Shown here one piece after another: positions 1 through 4,756 of a stretch of 5,826 bases of DNA. Position 1 is the first letter of the stretch, and every line of letters begins with the position of its first letter. A program made the translations under genes and the position numbers. The stretch is taken from positions 1-5,826 of the forward strand of contig VGJG01000128.1 of NCBI GenBank assembly GCA_016867615.1. The letters are read 5' to 3'. The notes under the pieces are model-generated. The model saw only the letters and a list, made by a program, of their open reading frames with translations, had not been told where the DNA came from and searched no databases. This stretch comes from Candidatus Aminicenantota bacterium. GTDB lineage: Bacteria > Acidobacteriota > Aminicenantia > Aminicenantales > JAFGAV01.

Positions 1-667
1 TGTCATAGCGCCGCCCGATCTCGGCCATGACTTCGGCTTCCCGGAGACCCAGGAGCCGGGCTTCGTAGGTCAGCGCGATCCCGCCCAGCGAGACGCGCTT
101 CCGCCGGGCCAGGCGGACCATTTCTTCCGCGGACCGAAAAAGGGGGGGCCCCTTGCGGACAAAGAAGATCGGCCCGGCCCTCCGCGTCGTGCCGCCGGAC
201 TTCAGGGTCACCGCGCGCTTGCCGTCGAGGCGGACCGGACGTCCGTCGACTTCCGTCACCTCGACCATTCCGCCGCCGATCGACCGCGCGGTCGCACGCA
301 GGGTCCGGCCGCTCCGTCCGACGAGGTCCATGGCCACTGTGTTCGGATGATCCGCCTTTTCGAGCGGAGCGATCTTGAACCGGATCCGCAGGCCCTGCCG
401 CGGAGCCAGGATCAGGGCCCGGGCGAAGCGCTCGTCGGTGATCGGCCAGCCGAGGAGGGCGGCGGCGAGCGCCAGATCGACGCCCTGCTGACGATACGTC
501 GCGGCGTAGGAGCCGGCCGGATCGAACGCGAACTCGGCCTCGACCGGCTCTTCGCCGAGCAGGTCCCGGACGAGACGGCCGATGTGATGGGACCCGGCGG
601 TGTGGGAGCTCGAAGGCCCGCGCATGACCGGCCCGAGGACGTCGTTGAGGATGCTGATGAACTCCAT
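1..667 (-). CDS. sdaA: L-serine dehydratase, iron-sulfur type, single chain (partial, 3' end beyond window)
   Basis: Predicted to deaminate L-serine to pyruvate and ammonia in the cytoplasm using a 4Fe-4S cluster. The reading frame opens with ATG at 667 and stays open for 222 codons to the left edge, so the C-terminus is missing. Residues 11-25 carry the serine dehydratase beta-chain signature (GPVMRGPSSSHTAG), followed by HPNT at 107-110 and SIGGG at 129-133, both typical of that domain. From about residue 178 the text (SAEEMVRLARRKRVSLGGIA, then TYEARLLGLREAEV) looks like the start of the alpha chain, so this is a beta-alpha fusion. There seems to be no room for an ACT domain between the two parts. 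The cluster-binding cysteines would lie outside the window. Start choice: GAAGGA stands a few bases upstream, and only 9 nt separate it from the stop of the dehydrogenase gene before it, so the two are co-transcribed. The family call is firm; exclusive serine specificity is inferred. Confidence 0.9.
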   Translation of the reverse strand, partial: MEFISILNDVLGPVMRGPSSSHTAGSHHIGRLVRDLLGEEPVEAEFAFDPAGSYAATYRQQGVDLALAAALLGWPITDERFARALILAPRQGLRIRFKIAPLEKADHPNTVAMDLVGRSGRTLRATARSIGGGMVEVTEVDGRPVRLDGKRAVTLKSGGTTRRAGPIFFVRKGPPLFRSAEEMVRLARRKRVSLGGIALTYEARLLGLREAEVMAEIGRRYD

Positions 668-676
668 GTCCGTCCT

Positions 677-1630
677 TCAGCCGAGGACCAGAACGGCCAC
701 GGCCAGGTCCTCGACGGCGTTCCCGACCGACTTGAAGACGGTCGTCTCTTCATCCGATCGGCGGCCGGGAGCCAGCCCGGCCAGGACCTCGCCGATCTCT
801 GCCCGGATGTGGCCTTCGTCGATGAGCCCCTGGCGCAGGGGGATGAGGATGTCGCCGGCCTCCTCGAGCGCGGACCGACGTTCGTCGACAAAGAGGCTGG
901 AGCGACGAATGGTCTCGCCCGGGATCTCGCGGATGTGCGGCTTGTAGGACCCGACGGCGTTGATGTGGACGCCCGGCTTGAGGTCTTCGTCCCGGAAGAC
1001 CGGGACGGCCGAGGTCGTCACGGTCGCGACGATGTCGGCGTCGCGAAGGGCGGCGGCGGCCGCCGCCGGCTCGACCTCGAGCCCGAGCGCCCGGCCCATG
1101 TCCTCGGCGAAGGCGGCCGCGGCCCGCGGATCGGTGTCGACGACATAGGCCTTGCGGAGCGTCCGTACGGCCGCGACGGCCTCGAGCTGGGTCCTGCCCT
1201 GGACACCGGCGCCGAAGATCGCGGCGACTCGGGCGTCCGCTCGGGCCAGGGCGCCCGTGGCCGCCCCGGACGCTGCGCCTGTCCGCACGGCGGTGAGATG
1301 GCCCGCCTCTAGGACGGCCAGCGGCGTCCCGTTCTCGGCGTCCATGACGATTGTGACGGCCTGGGCGAGAGGCAGGCGCCGCCCCGGATTGCCTTCGCAG
1401 AGCGAGATGAGCTTGAGTCCGATCCGCTTCTGGCCCGGCAGGTAGGCGGGCATGACCAGGGCCGTCGTCCGGAAGCCCGCGATCTCGAGTCTCGTCCGCG
1501 GCGGCACGACCGCCCGGCCGGTCGAGAGTTCGACGAGGGCGGCCGACACGGCGCGGATGGCGTCGGGCATGGCCAGAGCTCTCCGGATCTCTTCCGTCGC
1601 GACGTACCGGATCGGCGGCACGGGGCTCAT
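677..1630 (-). CDS. Ornithine cyclodeaminase/mu-crystallin family NAD(P)-dependent dehydrogenase, possibly alanine dehydrogenase
   Basis: A 317-aa protein of the usual length for this family. Seen: an Arg-containing segment VVPPRTRLE (R45), GLKLIS with K73 as the likely substrate-binding lysine, LTAVRTGAASG at 112-122, a Rossmann loop GAGVQG at 140-145, D165 at the end of the second strand (suggesting NAD preference), HINAVGS at 222-228 and the family C-terminal motif TVFKSVGNAVEDLA at 297-310. In true ornithine cyclodeaminases, as I recall, an Asp follows the GG of the VGGD motif; here the motif is VGSYKP, which argues for the alanine dehydrogenase/ketimine reductase side of the family. Downstream serine dehydratase releases pyruvate and ammonia, the substrates an alanine dehydrogenase would use, so the context agrees. 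ATG at 1630 was chosen over longer in-frame starts because GGAGG lies 5 nt upstream and a promoter lies just behind it. The exact substrate is uncertain. Confidence 0.88.
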   Translation of the reverse strand: MSPVPPIRYVATEEIRRALAMPDAIRAVSAALVELSTGRAVVPPRTRLEIAGFRTTALVMPAYLPGQKRIGLKLISLCEGNPGRRLPLAQAVTIVMDAENGTPLAVLEAGHLTAVRTGAASGAATGALARADARVAAIFGAGVQGRTQLEAVAAVRTLRKAYVVDTDPRAAAAFAEDMGRALGLEVEPAAAAAALRDADIVATVTTSAVPVFRDEDLKPGVHINAVGSYKPHIREIPGETIRRSSLFVDERRSALEEAGDILIPLRQGLIDEGHIRAEIGEVLAGLAPGRRSDEETTVFKSVGNAVEDLAVAVLVLG

Positions 1631-1649
1631 GGACGCCTCCCTCGCGGGC

Positions 1650-1678
1650 ATTCTATCAGACATCGCCGGGAATGATAA
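1650..1678 (-). promoter_or_regulatory. Promoter of the dehydrogenase-serine dehydratase operon
   Basis: On the minus strand TTATCA (1673-1678) stands 17 nt from TAGAAT (1650-1655), and TGA directly precedes the second box, giving an extended -10. Transcription would begin near 1643. That leaves a leader of only about 13 nt that holds the GGAGG site (1636-1640) and then ATG at 1630. The position supports the short start. Prediction from sequence only. Confidence 0.45.
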
Positions 1679-1729
1679 TGCCCGGCCGCGCGGCCAGGGA
1701 CGCATTTGACTTGCGGTCCGGTGTCGCAG

Positions 1730-1830
1730 ACTCTGCTCTTGGACGTGCCTCACCGCCAGGTTGTCTTCACCATCCCCAAGAGGCGGCGACTGTTCTTCAA
1801 GTACAAGAGGCGGCTGCTGGGTGAGAGGAG
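1730..1830 (+). pseudogene. IS91-family transposase shard (internal segment)
   Basis: In one plus-strand frame the translation reads LLLDVPHRQVVFTIPK and then FFKYKRRLLGE (about 1733-1828). This is the characteristic stretch of IS91-type transposases between the zinc-binding N-terminus and the Y2 catalytic domain. Only about 33 codons are recognisable. Upstream the frame has no transposase zinc-finger text, and after LGE it turns into Arg/Pro/Ser-rich text with no similarity I recognise. No start codon or complete domain is present, so it is a dead fragment. It lies in the opposite orientation to the larger IS91 remnant at 2429-2653, which lacks precisely this segment. The remaining sequence between 1831 and 1910 shows nothing I can assign. 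Confidence 0.72.
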
Positions 1831-1910
1831 CGCCCGGACAACGTCCTCGCGGCGGCCGGAGCCTGCCGCTCGCGCCCGTCCGGCTCGCTTTCCGGCCCTC
1901 CCGGCCGTCC

Positions 1911-1939
1911 TTGACACCGCCCGAGAGTCTGTCTATGCT
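1911..1939 (+). promoter_or_regulatory. Strong sigma70-like promoter of the membrane-protein gene
   Basis: A consensus -35 TTGACA (1911-1916) is followed after 17 nt by TATGCT (1934-1939). The start of transcription would be near 1946, giving a leader of about 58 nt before the ATG at 2004. A ribosome site AAAGGGG (1988-1994) lies 9 nt before that ATG. The promoter appears intact although the gene it serves is broken. Confidence 0.6.
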
Positions 1940-2003
1940 TGTCGGAAAGTGAGGAAGGAGATTTCAAGCCGAATCCGGTAAATTAAGAAAGGGGCTTTGA
2001 AAA

Positions 2004-2430
2004 ATGCAGGAGATTCCCTGGATGGATATCATAGGGCTTTTTATTTTCCTGTCCGGATTTATCATCGGCTTGGGAGCGGTCACGGTCATCGACCTGCATG
2101 GATTTCTAGGACGGAAATCCCTTACTGGACCGAGGCGACCACTCGAACCCACAAAGTAACCAAGCCTCTCATCTGGATCGGTCTCCTGCTGGCCGTTGTC
2201 GGTGGTCTGATCACCTATCGGAAAACCGGATGGGCTGGAATCCCCTTCTACCAGTCTCTGATCGGTTTTGTATTGGTGATGAACGGACTTTTCCTGAGTT
2301 TTCGTGTCAGCCCCTTCTTAATAAAACGGGAGCAGAACGGCCGATCTCATGAATTGCTTCCTTCTTCCTGGCAGTTCAAAATCACCATCAGTTTTATCAT
2401 TTCCTTTTTTGGCTGGTGGAGCGCGCTTTC
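2004..2430 (+). pseudogene. Small four-helix integral membrane protein, frameshifted and truncated
   Basis: The ATG at 2004 begins MQEIPWMDIIGLFIFLSG and carries on to a TAA at 2157-2159 (51 codons), but the membrane-protein text moves to the frame one base earlier at about 2127. There it continues YWTEATTRTHKVTKPLIWIG and onward to about 2430. Restoring one T in the CTTAC at 2126-2130 (CTT TAC) would give one open protein, so a single-base loss is the simplest explanation. Four hydrophobic segments result: residues about 8-30, LIWIGLLLAVVGGLITY, SLIGFVLVMNGLFLSF, and TISFIISFFGWWSAL. The 3' end is cut at about 2430, where the sequence changes to IS91 remnant on the other strand. I do not recognise the family by name and no function is proposed. 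A sequencing error could explain the frameshift but not the missing end. Confidence 0.7.
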
Positions 2431-2653
2431 AGGAGAGAATCCGCTCGGCCCACTCCGGGCTCAGCAGCTCCTTGCGGACAAACCCGGCCAGGACCTCGCG
2501 GGCCAAGATCTCCTCGAGCCGCGAGTCGTCGATCCGCGGGATCTTATGGAAGACGACCGGCCGGAAATATCCGTACTCCCGCTCGAAATCATGAAACATC
2601 ACCCGGTAGAGCACTGTCCGCTCCGGATGCCGGGGACGATAGACTCCCGCCAT
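2429..2653 (-). pseudogene. IS91-family transposase remnant, internally deleted
   Basis: A 74-codon open frame starts with MAGVYRPRHPERTVLYRV, the usual N-terminus of this transposase group. It continues with FHDFEREYGYFRPVV, then jumps to FHKIPRIDDSRLEEI and ends ELLSPEWAERILS followed by a stop at the junction with the membrane gene. Full-length relatives are several times longer. The zinc-finger cysteines and the Y2 tyrosine region are both absent, so it cannot be active. At least two internal deletions are visible. The first seems to lie between two FER repeats (in relatives, FER, about ten residues, then FEREYGYF). The loss after PEWAERILS coincides with the truncated 3' end of the neighbouring membrane gene, so the element, or a deletion it caused, probably broke that gene. 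Confidence 0.78.
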
Positions 2654-2660
2654 GGCGGAA

Positions 2661-2682
2661 GACGTGTCCCCGGAAACGGGCC
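2661..2682. repeat. GTGTCCCCGG motif with small hairpin next to the IS91 remnant
   Basis: GTGTCCCCGG begins at 2664, and a CCCG-GAAA-CGGG stem-loop occupies 2669-2680, just upstream of the transposase remnant start at 2653. Short hairpins and GGGGAC-like blocks are common at the ends of such elements, so this may be the surviving terminus. No matching partner end was found, so the assignment is weak. The rest of 2683-2731 shows no feature I can support. Confidence 0.3.
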
Positions 2683-2731
2683 AACATCAGGGCCCAGGCC
2701 GGATCTGCTTGATAAGACTCTAAGAACCCGG

Positions 2732-3157
2732 TCAGGCCGCCAGTTTGGCGAGGTGGTCTTTCAGGAACTTCTCGATCATCCGAACCGTTTCTTCTTTGTA
2801 ACGCGCCGGACTCTGAGCGATCCAGACCGTGAAATTGAAAAGCTCCTGATTGTCAACCTTGATCCACATCTTGTTCTTGTAGAGAAACACGAGCAGCGTG
2901 GTGACGGCAATTCTCTTGTTGCCGCTCTGGAAGGGATGGTTCTTGATAAGGAGATAGAAGAGCATGGCGGCTTTGGAAATGAGCGTCGGATAAAGCGATT
3001 TCTTCGTGAAGCTCTGAAAAGGTGTCGCCAGGCAGCTTTCGAGGATATTGGGAAACCGGGTTGAGAAATCGGGGATCGGTTCGTTAAAGGACAGCCATTC
3101 CCGGGTCAGGCGGAAAGCGGTGTATTCCACTTCTTTGACCGAAAGCGCTTTGGTCAT
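2732..3157 (-). CDS. doc: Doc/Fic-type toxin (death-on-curing family)
   Basis: A 141-aa protein close to the usual Doc length. The Fic core is present as HPFQSGNKR at 74-82, with catalytic His74 and the anion-binding GN; position 81 is Lys, as in Doc, rather than the Gly of AMP-transferring Fic proteins (HxFxxGNGR). An upstream helix NILESCLATPF (38-47) and the following AVTTLLVFLYKN also match Doc. The known Doc of phage P1 phosphorylates elongation factor Tu and blocks translation; the same activity is inferred here from the Lys-containing motif. The gene begins with ATG at 3157, which overlaps the TGA of the preceding HTH gene (ATGA), a classic translational coupling between antitoxin and toxin. 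No inhibitory Fic helix motif ([S/T]xxxE[G/N]) is evident within the protein, so control would rest on the partner. Confidence 0.85.
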   Translation of the reverse strand: MTKALSVKEVEYTAFRLTREWLSFNEPIPDFSTRFPNILESCLATPFQSFTKKSLYPTLISKAAMLFYLLIKNHPFQSGNKRIAVTTLLVFLYKNKMWIKVDNQELFNFTVWIAQSPARYKEETVRMIEKFLKDHLAKLAA

Positions 3158-3411
3158 TCGTCGGCCAGACGTCTCAGTGCTTCCCCGTACTCCAGGACCG
3201 TTTTCTTGACGGCTTTGTCGATTTCTTTCTTGGCGGTCTCTTTGAGCGTTTTTCCCAGGATGTCTTCGAGCCGTTCTTTAGGGATGGCATAGTTTCTTCC
3301 GATACGGGTGGCCCCGATCTCTCCCTTTTTAACCTTTCGATATACGGCGATCCTGGATATGCCCAGAAGCCGCGCCAATTGAGGAATGGTTATAAACTCT
3401 TTTTCTTTCAT
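3154..3411 (-). CDS. HTH (excisionase/MerR-like) antitoxin and likely autorepressor
   Basis: An 85-aa protein. Residues about 6-50 form a small winged helix-turn-helix of the excisionase type (ITIPQLARLLGISRIAVYR, then IGRNYAIPKERLEDIL). The tail is a charged helix (KETAKKEIDKAVKK, then VLEYGEALRRLADE) that probably binds and neutralises the toxin encoded next. The order antitoxin-toxin with a 4-nt overlap supports this role. It is not a Phd/YefM-type antitoxin, the usual Doc partner. Start choice: ATG at 3411 has GGAGGGAG 6 nt upstream and sits about 30 nt from the predicted transcription start. The in-frame ATG at 3435 lies too near the -10 box and has no ribosome site. It likely represses its own promoter through the GTTA/TAAC sites at 3444-3503. 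Confidence 0.8.
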   Translation of the reverse strand: MKEKEFITIPQLARLLGISRIAVYRKVKKGEIGATRIGRNYAIPKERLEDILGKTLKETAKKEIDKAVKKTVLEYGEALRRLADE

Positions 3412-3443
3412 CGGCAGCTCCCTCCGCGGCCCCATTCTTATAT

Positions 3444-3503
3444 GTTAATTATAACTGACTTTATTAACAATAGTTAATTGAACATAAATAAGTTAACATG
3501 TTA
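3444..3503 (-). promoter_or_regulatory. Promoter and three-site operator of the HTH-Doc operon
   Basis: On the minus strand TTAACT (3472-3477) is 18 nt from a perfect TATAAT (3448-3453). Three inverted repeats with GTTA/TAAC arms overlap it: GTTA-ATTA-TAAC at 3444-3455 covering the -10 box, ATTAAC-AATA-GTTAAT at 3463-3478 covering the -35 box, and TAACATGTTA at 3494-3503 upstream. The first two centres are 21 bp apart, two helical turns; the third is 28 bp further. The layout suits binding of dimers of the HTH antitoxin and autorepression. The block is markedly AT-rich compared with the flanks. Confidence 0.6.
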
Positions 3504-3506
3504 TTT

Positions 3507-3650
3507 TTATAAGTCAAGCTGTTTCTGCTCCTCTTCAAAGAGATCCAGTCCATAGGCTTGGGCTGCTTGCATTACAGCCCCATTACCGGGACGGGCTGAA
3601 CTCTCTTTTTTTTCTAAAAGGCCGTTATTCGGACCGTCCCCACAACTCAT
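3507..3650 (-). CDS. Possible 47-aa ORF or gene fragment, function unknown
   Basis: ATG at 3650 opens a frame of 47 codons ending TAA at 3507. The second half, NGAVMQAAQAYGLDLFEEEQ ending KQLDL, looks like a genuine acidic protein C-terminus, while the first half (MSCGDGPNNGLLEKK) is less protein-like and lies in sequence containing GGGGAC and ATTACCGGG repeat blocks. No clear ribosome site precedes the ATG. The likeliest reading is the 3' end of a lost gene joined to repeat sequence; a small real gene is the alternative. I do not recognise the family. It ends right behind the HTH-Doc operator. Confidence 0.25.
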   Translation of the reverse strand: MSCGDGPNNGLLEKKESSARPGNGAVMQAAQAYGLDLFEEEQKQLDL

Positions 3651-3660
3651 AATTACCGGG
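3582..3660 (+). repeat. Direct repeat ATTACCGGG, two copies
   Basis: ATTACCGGG occurs at 3582-3590 and again at 3652-3660, 70 bp apart in the same orientation, with GGACCGTCCC (3631-3640) between them. This may be the scar of a mobile insertion or a REP-like unit. Chance repetition of 9 bp is possible. Confidence 0.3.
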
Positions 3661-3671
3661 GGCTCCCCCCG
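3657..3671 (-). terminator. GC hairpin downstream of the small secreted protein
   Basis: CGGGGG-CTC-CCCCCG forms a perfect 6-bp stem with a 3-nt loop, 8 nt after the stop codon at 3680 on the minus strand. No T-run follows on that strand, so it would be a weak intrinsic terminator or an mRNA-stabilising stem. Confidence 0.35.
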
Positions 3672-3679
3672 CTGGCAGC

Positions 3680-4150
3680 CTAGAAACCGAAGCCGAATGT
3701 CGCTCCCAAGATGTACCAGTCGAAAAAATCCGAGAGCGGCGTGAGGAGGAACGCCTGAAGCTTGAAATTCGCGATCTTCAAGCCGGCGTTCAGCTTAACC
3801 AGCAAATTCCCCTCGATCGTGTCGCCGCTGCCGATGATCAGAGGAAGGTTCACGCCCGCTCCGAGGAAAAAGGGGCCCAGGTTGGCGTTGAGCAGGGCGC
3901 CCGGCAGGATGATGATCGGGTTGAGCGAGAAGCCGTAAATGATCATGTCGCATTCCGGGCTCAAGCTCAGGGCGCCAAAATTGATGTCGAGATTGGCGCC
4001 TAACAAGCCTGACAGAACGGTCTCGGTATAGTTGTCGAACAGGATGCCGCCCCGGACGTAGAAGTTCAACGGGCCGGCGGCCTCGCTCCTGGGCGCGGCT
4101 AGGGCGAACAACGAAACGGCCAGGAACAGCGCGAGACAGGATTTCTTCAT
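3680..4150 (-). CDS. Small secreted protein, probable outer-membrane beta-barrel, function unknown
   Basis: A 156-aa protein. A Sec signal peptide is clear: MKK, a hydrophobic core CLALFLAVSLFALAA, and a probable cleavage after PRSEA (residue about 24). The mature part, about 132 residues, has alternating hydrophobic/polar strands (NFYVRGGILF, GANLDINFGALSLS, LLVKLNAGLKIANFKLQAFL) and ends YILGATFGFGF. A final Phe with aromatics at every second position is the signature recognised by the barrel assembly machinery. The length fits an eight-stranded barrel. ATG at 4150 is preferred to the in-frame start at 4174 because AGAGGAGG (4156-4163) lies 5 nt upstream and the signal peptide begins there; 4174 also falls inside the -10 box. 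The promoter carries a palindromic operator, so expression is probably controlled. I do not recognise a named family. Confidence 0.75.
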   Translation of the reverse strand: MKKSCLALFLAVSLFALAAPRSEAAGPLNFYVRGGILFDNYTETVLSGLLGANLDINFGALSLSPECDMIIYGFSLNPIIILPGALLNANLGPFFLGAGVNLPLIIGSGDTIEGNLLVKLNAGLKIANFKLQAFLLTPLSDFFDWYILGATFGFGF

Positions 4151-4173
4151 GGCAACCTCCTCTGATGGGTGCA

Positions 4174-4206
4174 ATTATGTCGGTATTGACCCTCATGGTC
4201 AATACC
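4174..4206 (-). promoter_or_regulatory. Promoter of the small barrel protein with a perfect 10-bp-arm palindrome
   Basis: Reading the minus strand, TTGACC (4197-4202) is 17 nt from CATAAT (4174-4179), each five of six matches to consensus. GGTATTGACC (4182-4191) and GGTCAATACC (4197-4206) are exact reverse complements separated by 5 nt, so the palindrome covers the -35 box and most of the spacer. That is the position of a repressor operator. The regulator is unknown. Because it is symmetric, it also puts a TTGACC on the plus strand toward the PIN gene, but no good -10 follows there. Confidence 0.65.
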
Positions 4207-4287
4207 CGCACATCACCAGGAAAAGGCAGGTCGATAAGCCGTTTAATTTTTTGGGGTACTTCTGATATTTCAACGCTTGGCCCTCTG

Positions 4288-4713
4288 ATGTACCTCTTCG
4301 ACACCGACGTGCTCAGCTCGCTCGCCAAGAAGCACCGGCCCGAGGGGCTGCTGGCGCGGCTGGCCGCTATCCCCCGCGCGGCCCAATTCATCACCGCCGT
4401 CAATATCGCCGAGATCTTCTACGGGATCTTCAAGCTGGAGAACGAGAGCGGCGCAGGCGCCTCCCGCGACCTCTTAGAGTTCTTCGTGAAGCAGGTCTTC
4501 CCTCGCCTCACGGTCCTGCCCTTCGAATATGAGGACGCCCGGGCATACGGCCGGCTCAAGGCCGCGCTCGAGCGCAAGGGCCGCCCCCGCTTCGAACCGG
4601 ACCTGCAGATCGCCGCCATCGCCCGGAGACACCGCCTGACCCTCGTCACGGCCAATAGCAGACATTTTCAGGGGATACCGGGCCTGCGCCTCGAGAACCG
4701 GCTCGTCCGATGA
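4288..4713 (+). CDS. vapC: PIN-domain ribonuclease, VapC-like toxin without visible antitoxin
   Basis: A 141-aa protein of normal VapC length, covering the whole PIN fold. Acidic metal-binding residues are visible: D5 in MYLFDTDVLS, E42 in VNIAEIFYGI, and D105 in FEPDLQIAAIA. The last strand-loop reads LTLVTANSRHFQGI, where N123 occupies the position often held by Asp or Asn. VapC proteins cleave tRNA or rRNA and are normally held by a VapB protein encoded just upstream. Here no VapB-like ORF is present between the divergent barrel gene and this start, nor directly after the stop. ATG at 4288 was chosen because it begins the fold; the frame is open back to 4165, but that extension is not PIN-like. 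No convincing ribosome site precedes 4288. It may be an orphan toxin or be controlled by an antitoxin elsewhere. Confidence 0.85.
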   Translation: MYLFDTDVLSSLAKKHRPEGLLARLAAIPRAAQFITAVNIAEIFYGIFKLENESGAGASRDLLEFFVKQVFPRLTVLPFEYEDARAYGRLKAALERKGRPRFEPDLQIAAIARRHRLTLVTANSRHFQGIPGLRLENRLVR

Positions 4714-4718
4714 ATTCG

Positions 4719-4729
4719 GGAACGTCCCC
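4719..4729. repeat. GGGAACGTCCC near-palindrome between convergent genes
   Basis: GGGAACGTCCC is an imperfect palindrome in the 43-bp gap between the stops of the PIN gene and the nucleotidyltransferase. Related GGGGAC/GTCCC blocks occur at 2630-2636, 2666-2672 and 3631-3640, suggesting a dispersed REP-like element. It could also help terminate the two converging transcripts. Confidence 0.3.
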
Positions 4730-4756
4730 TCAACCGTAAAGCCAACCTGCTTATCG

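Noticed and set aside
153..1312. Long plus-strand open frames across the left 1.3 kb
   Set aside because: They are antisense to the serine dehydratase and dehydrogenase genes, whose conserved motifs are on the minus strand; their translations are Arg/Gly/Asp-rich with no domain, as expected in GC-rich antisense frames.
1631..1753. N-terminal extension of the dehydrogenase to an upstream start
   Set aside because: The extra 41 residues have no family similarity, cross the predicted promoter, and the ATG at 1630 has a strong ribosome site.
1997..3064. A single 355-aa plus-strand protein
   Set aside because: Its middle is the true membrane protein in a shifted frame, but the first third is out of frame with it, and everything after about 2430 is antisense to the IS91 remnant and the Doc toxin.
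3441..3503. CRISPR-like or tandem repeat array in the AT-rich block
   Set aside because: The repeats are short inverted GTTA/TAAC arms with irregular spacing and no constant repeat-spacer unit; an operator explains them better.
3603..3613. Plus-strand terminator at the T8 run
   Set aside because: There is no stable stem directly before the T-run and no plus-strand gene ending there.
4165..4287. Longer start for the PIN protein or a VapB in this stretch
   Set aside because: The extension covers the palindromic operator and promoter of the divergent gene and has no antitoxin-like fold; other frames are interrupted by stops.
3795..4403. A 202-aa minus-strand frame across the barrel and PIN genes
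   Set aside because: It is antisense to the PIN gene and out of frame with the signal-peptide protein, and its composition is not protein-like.
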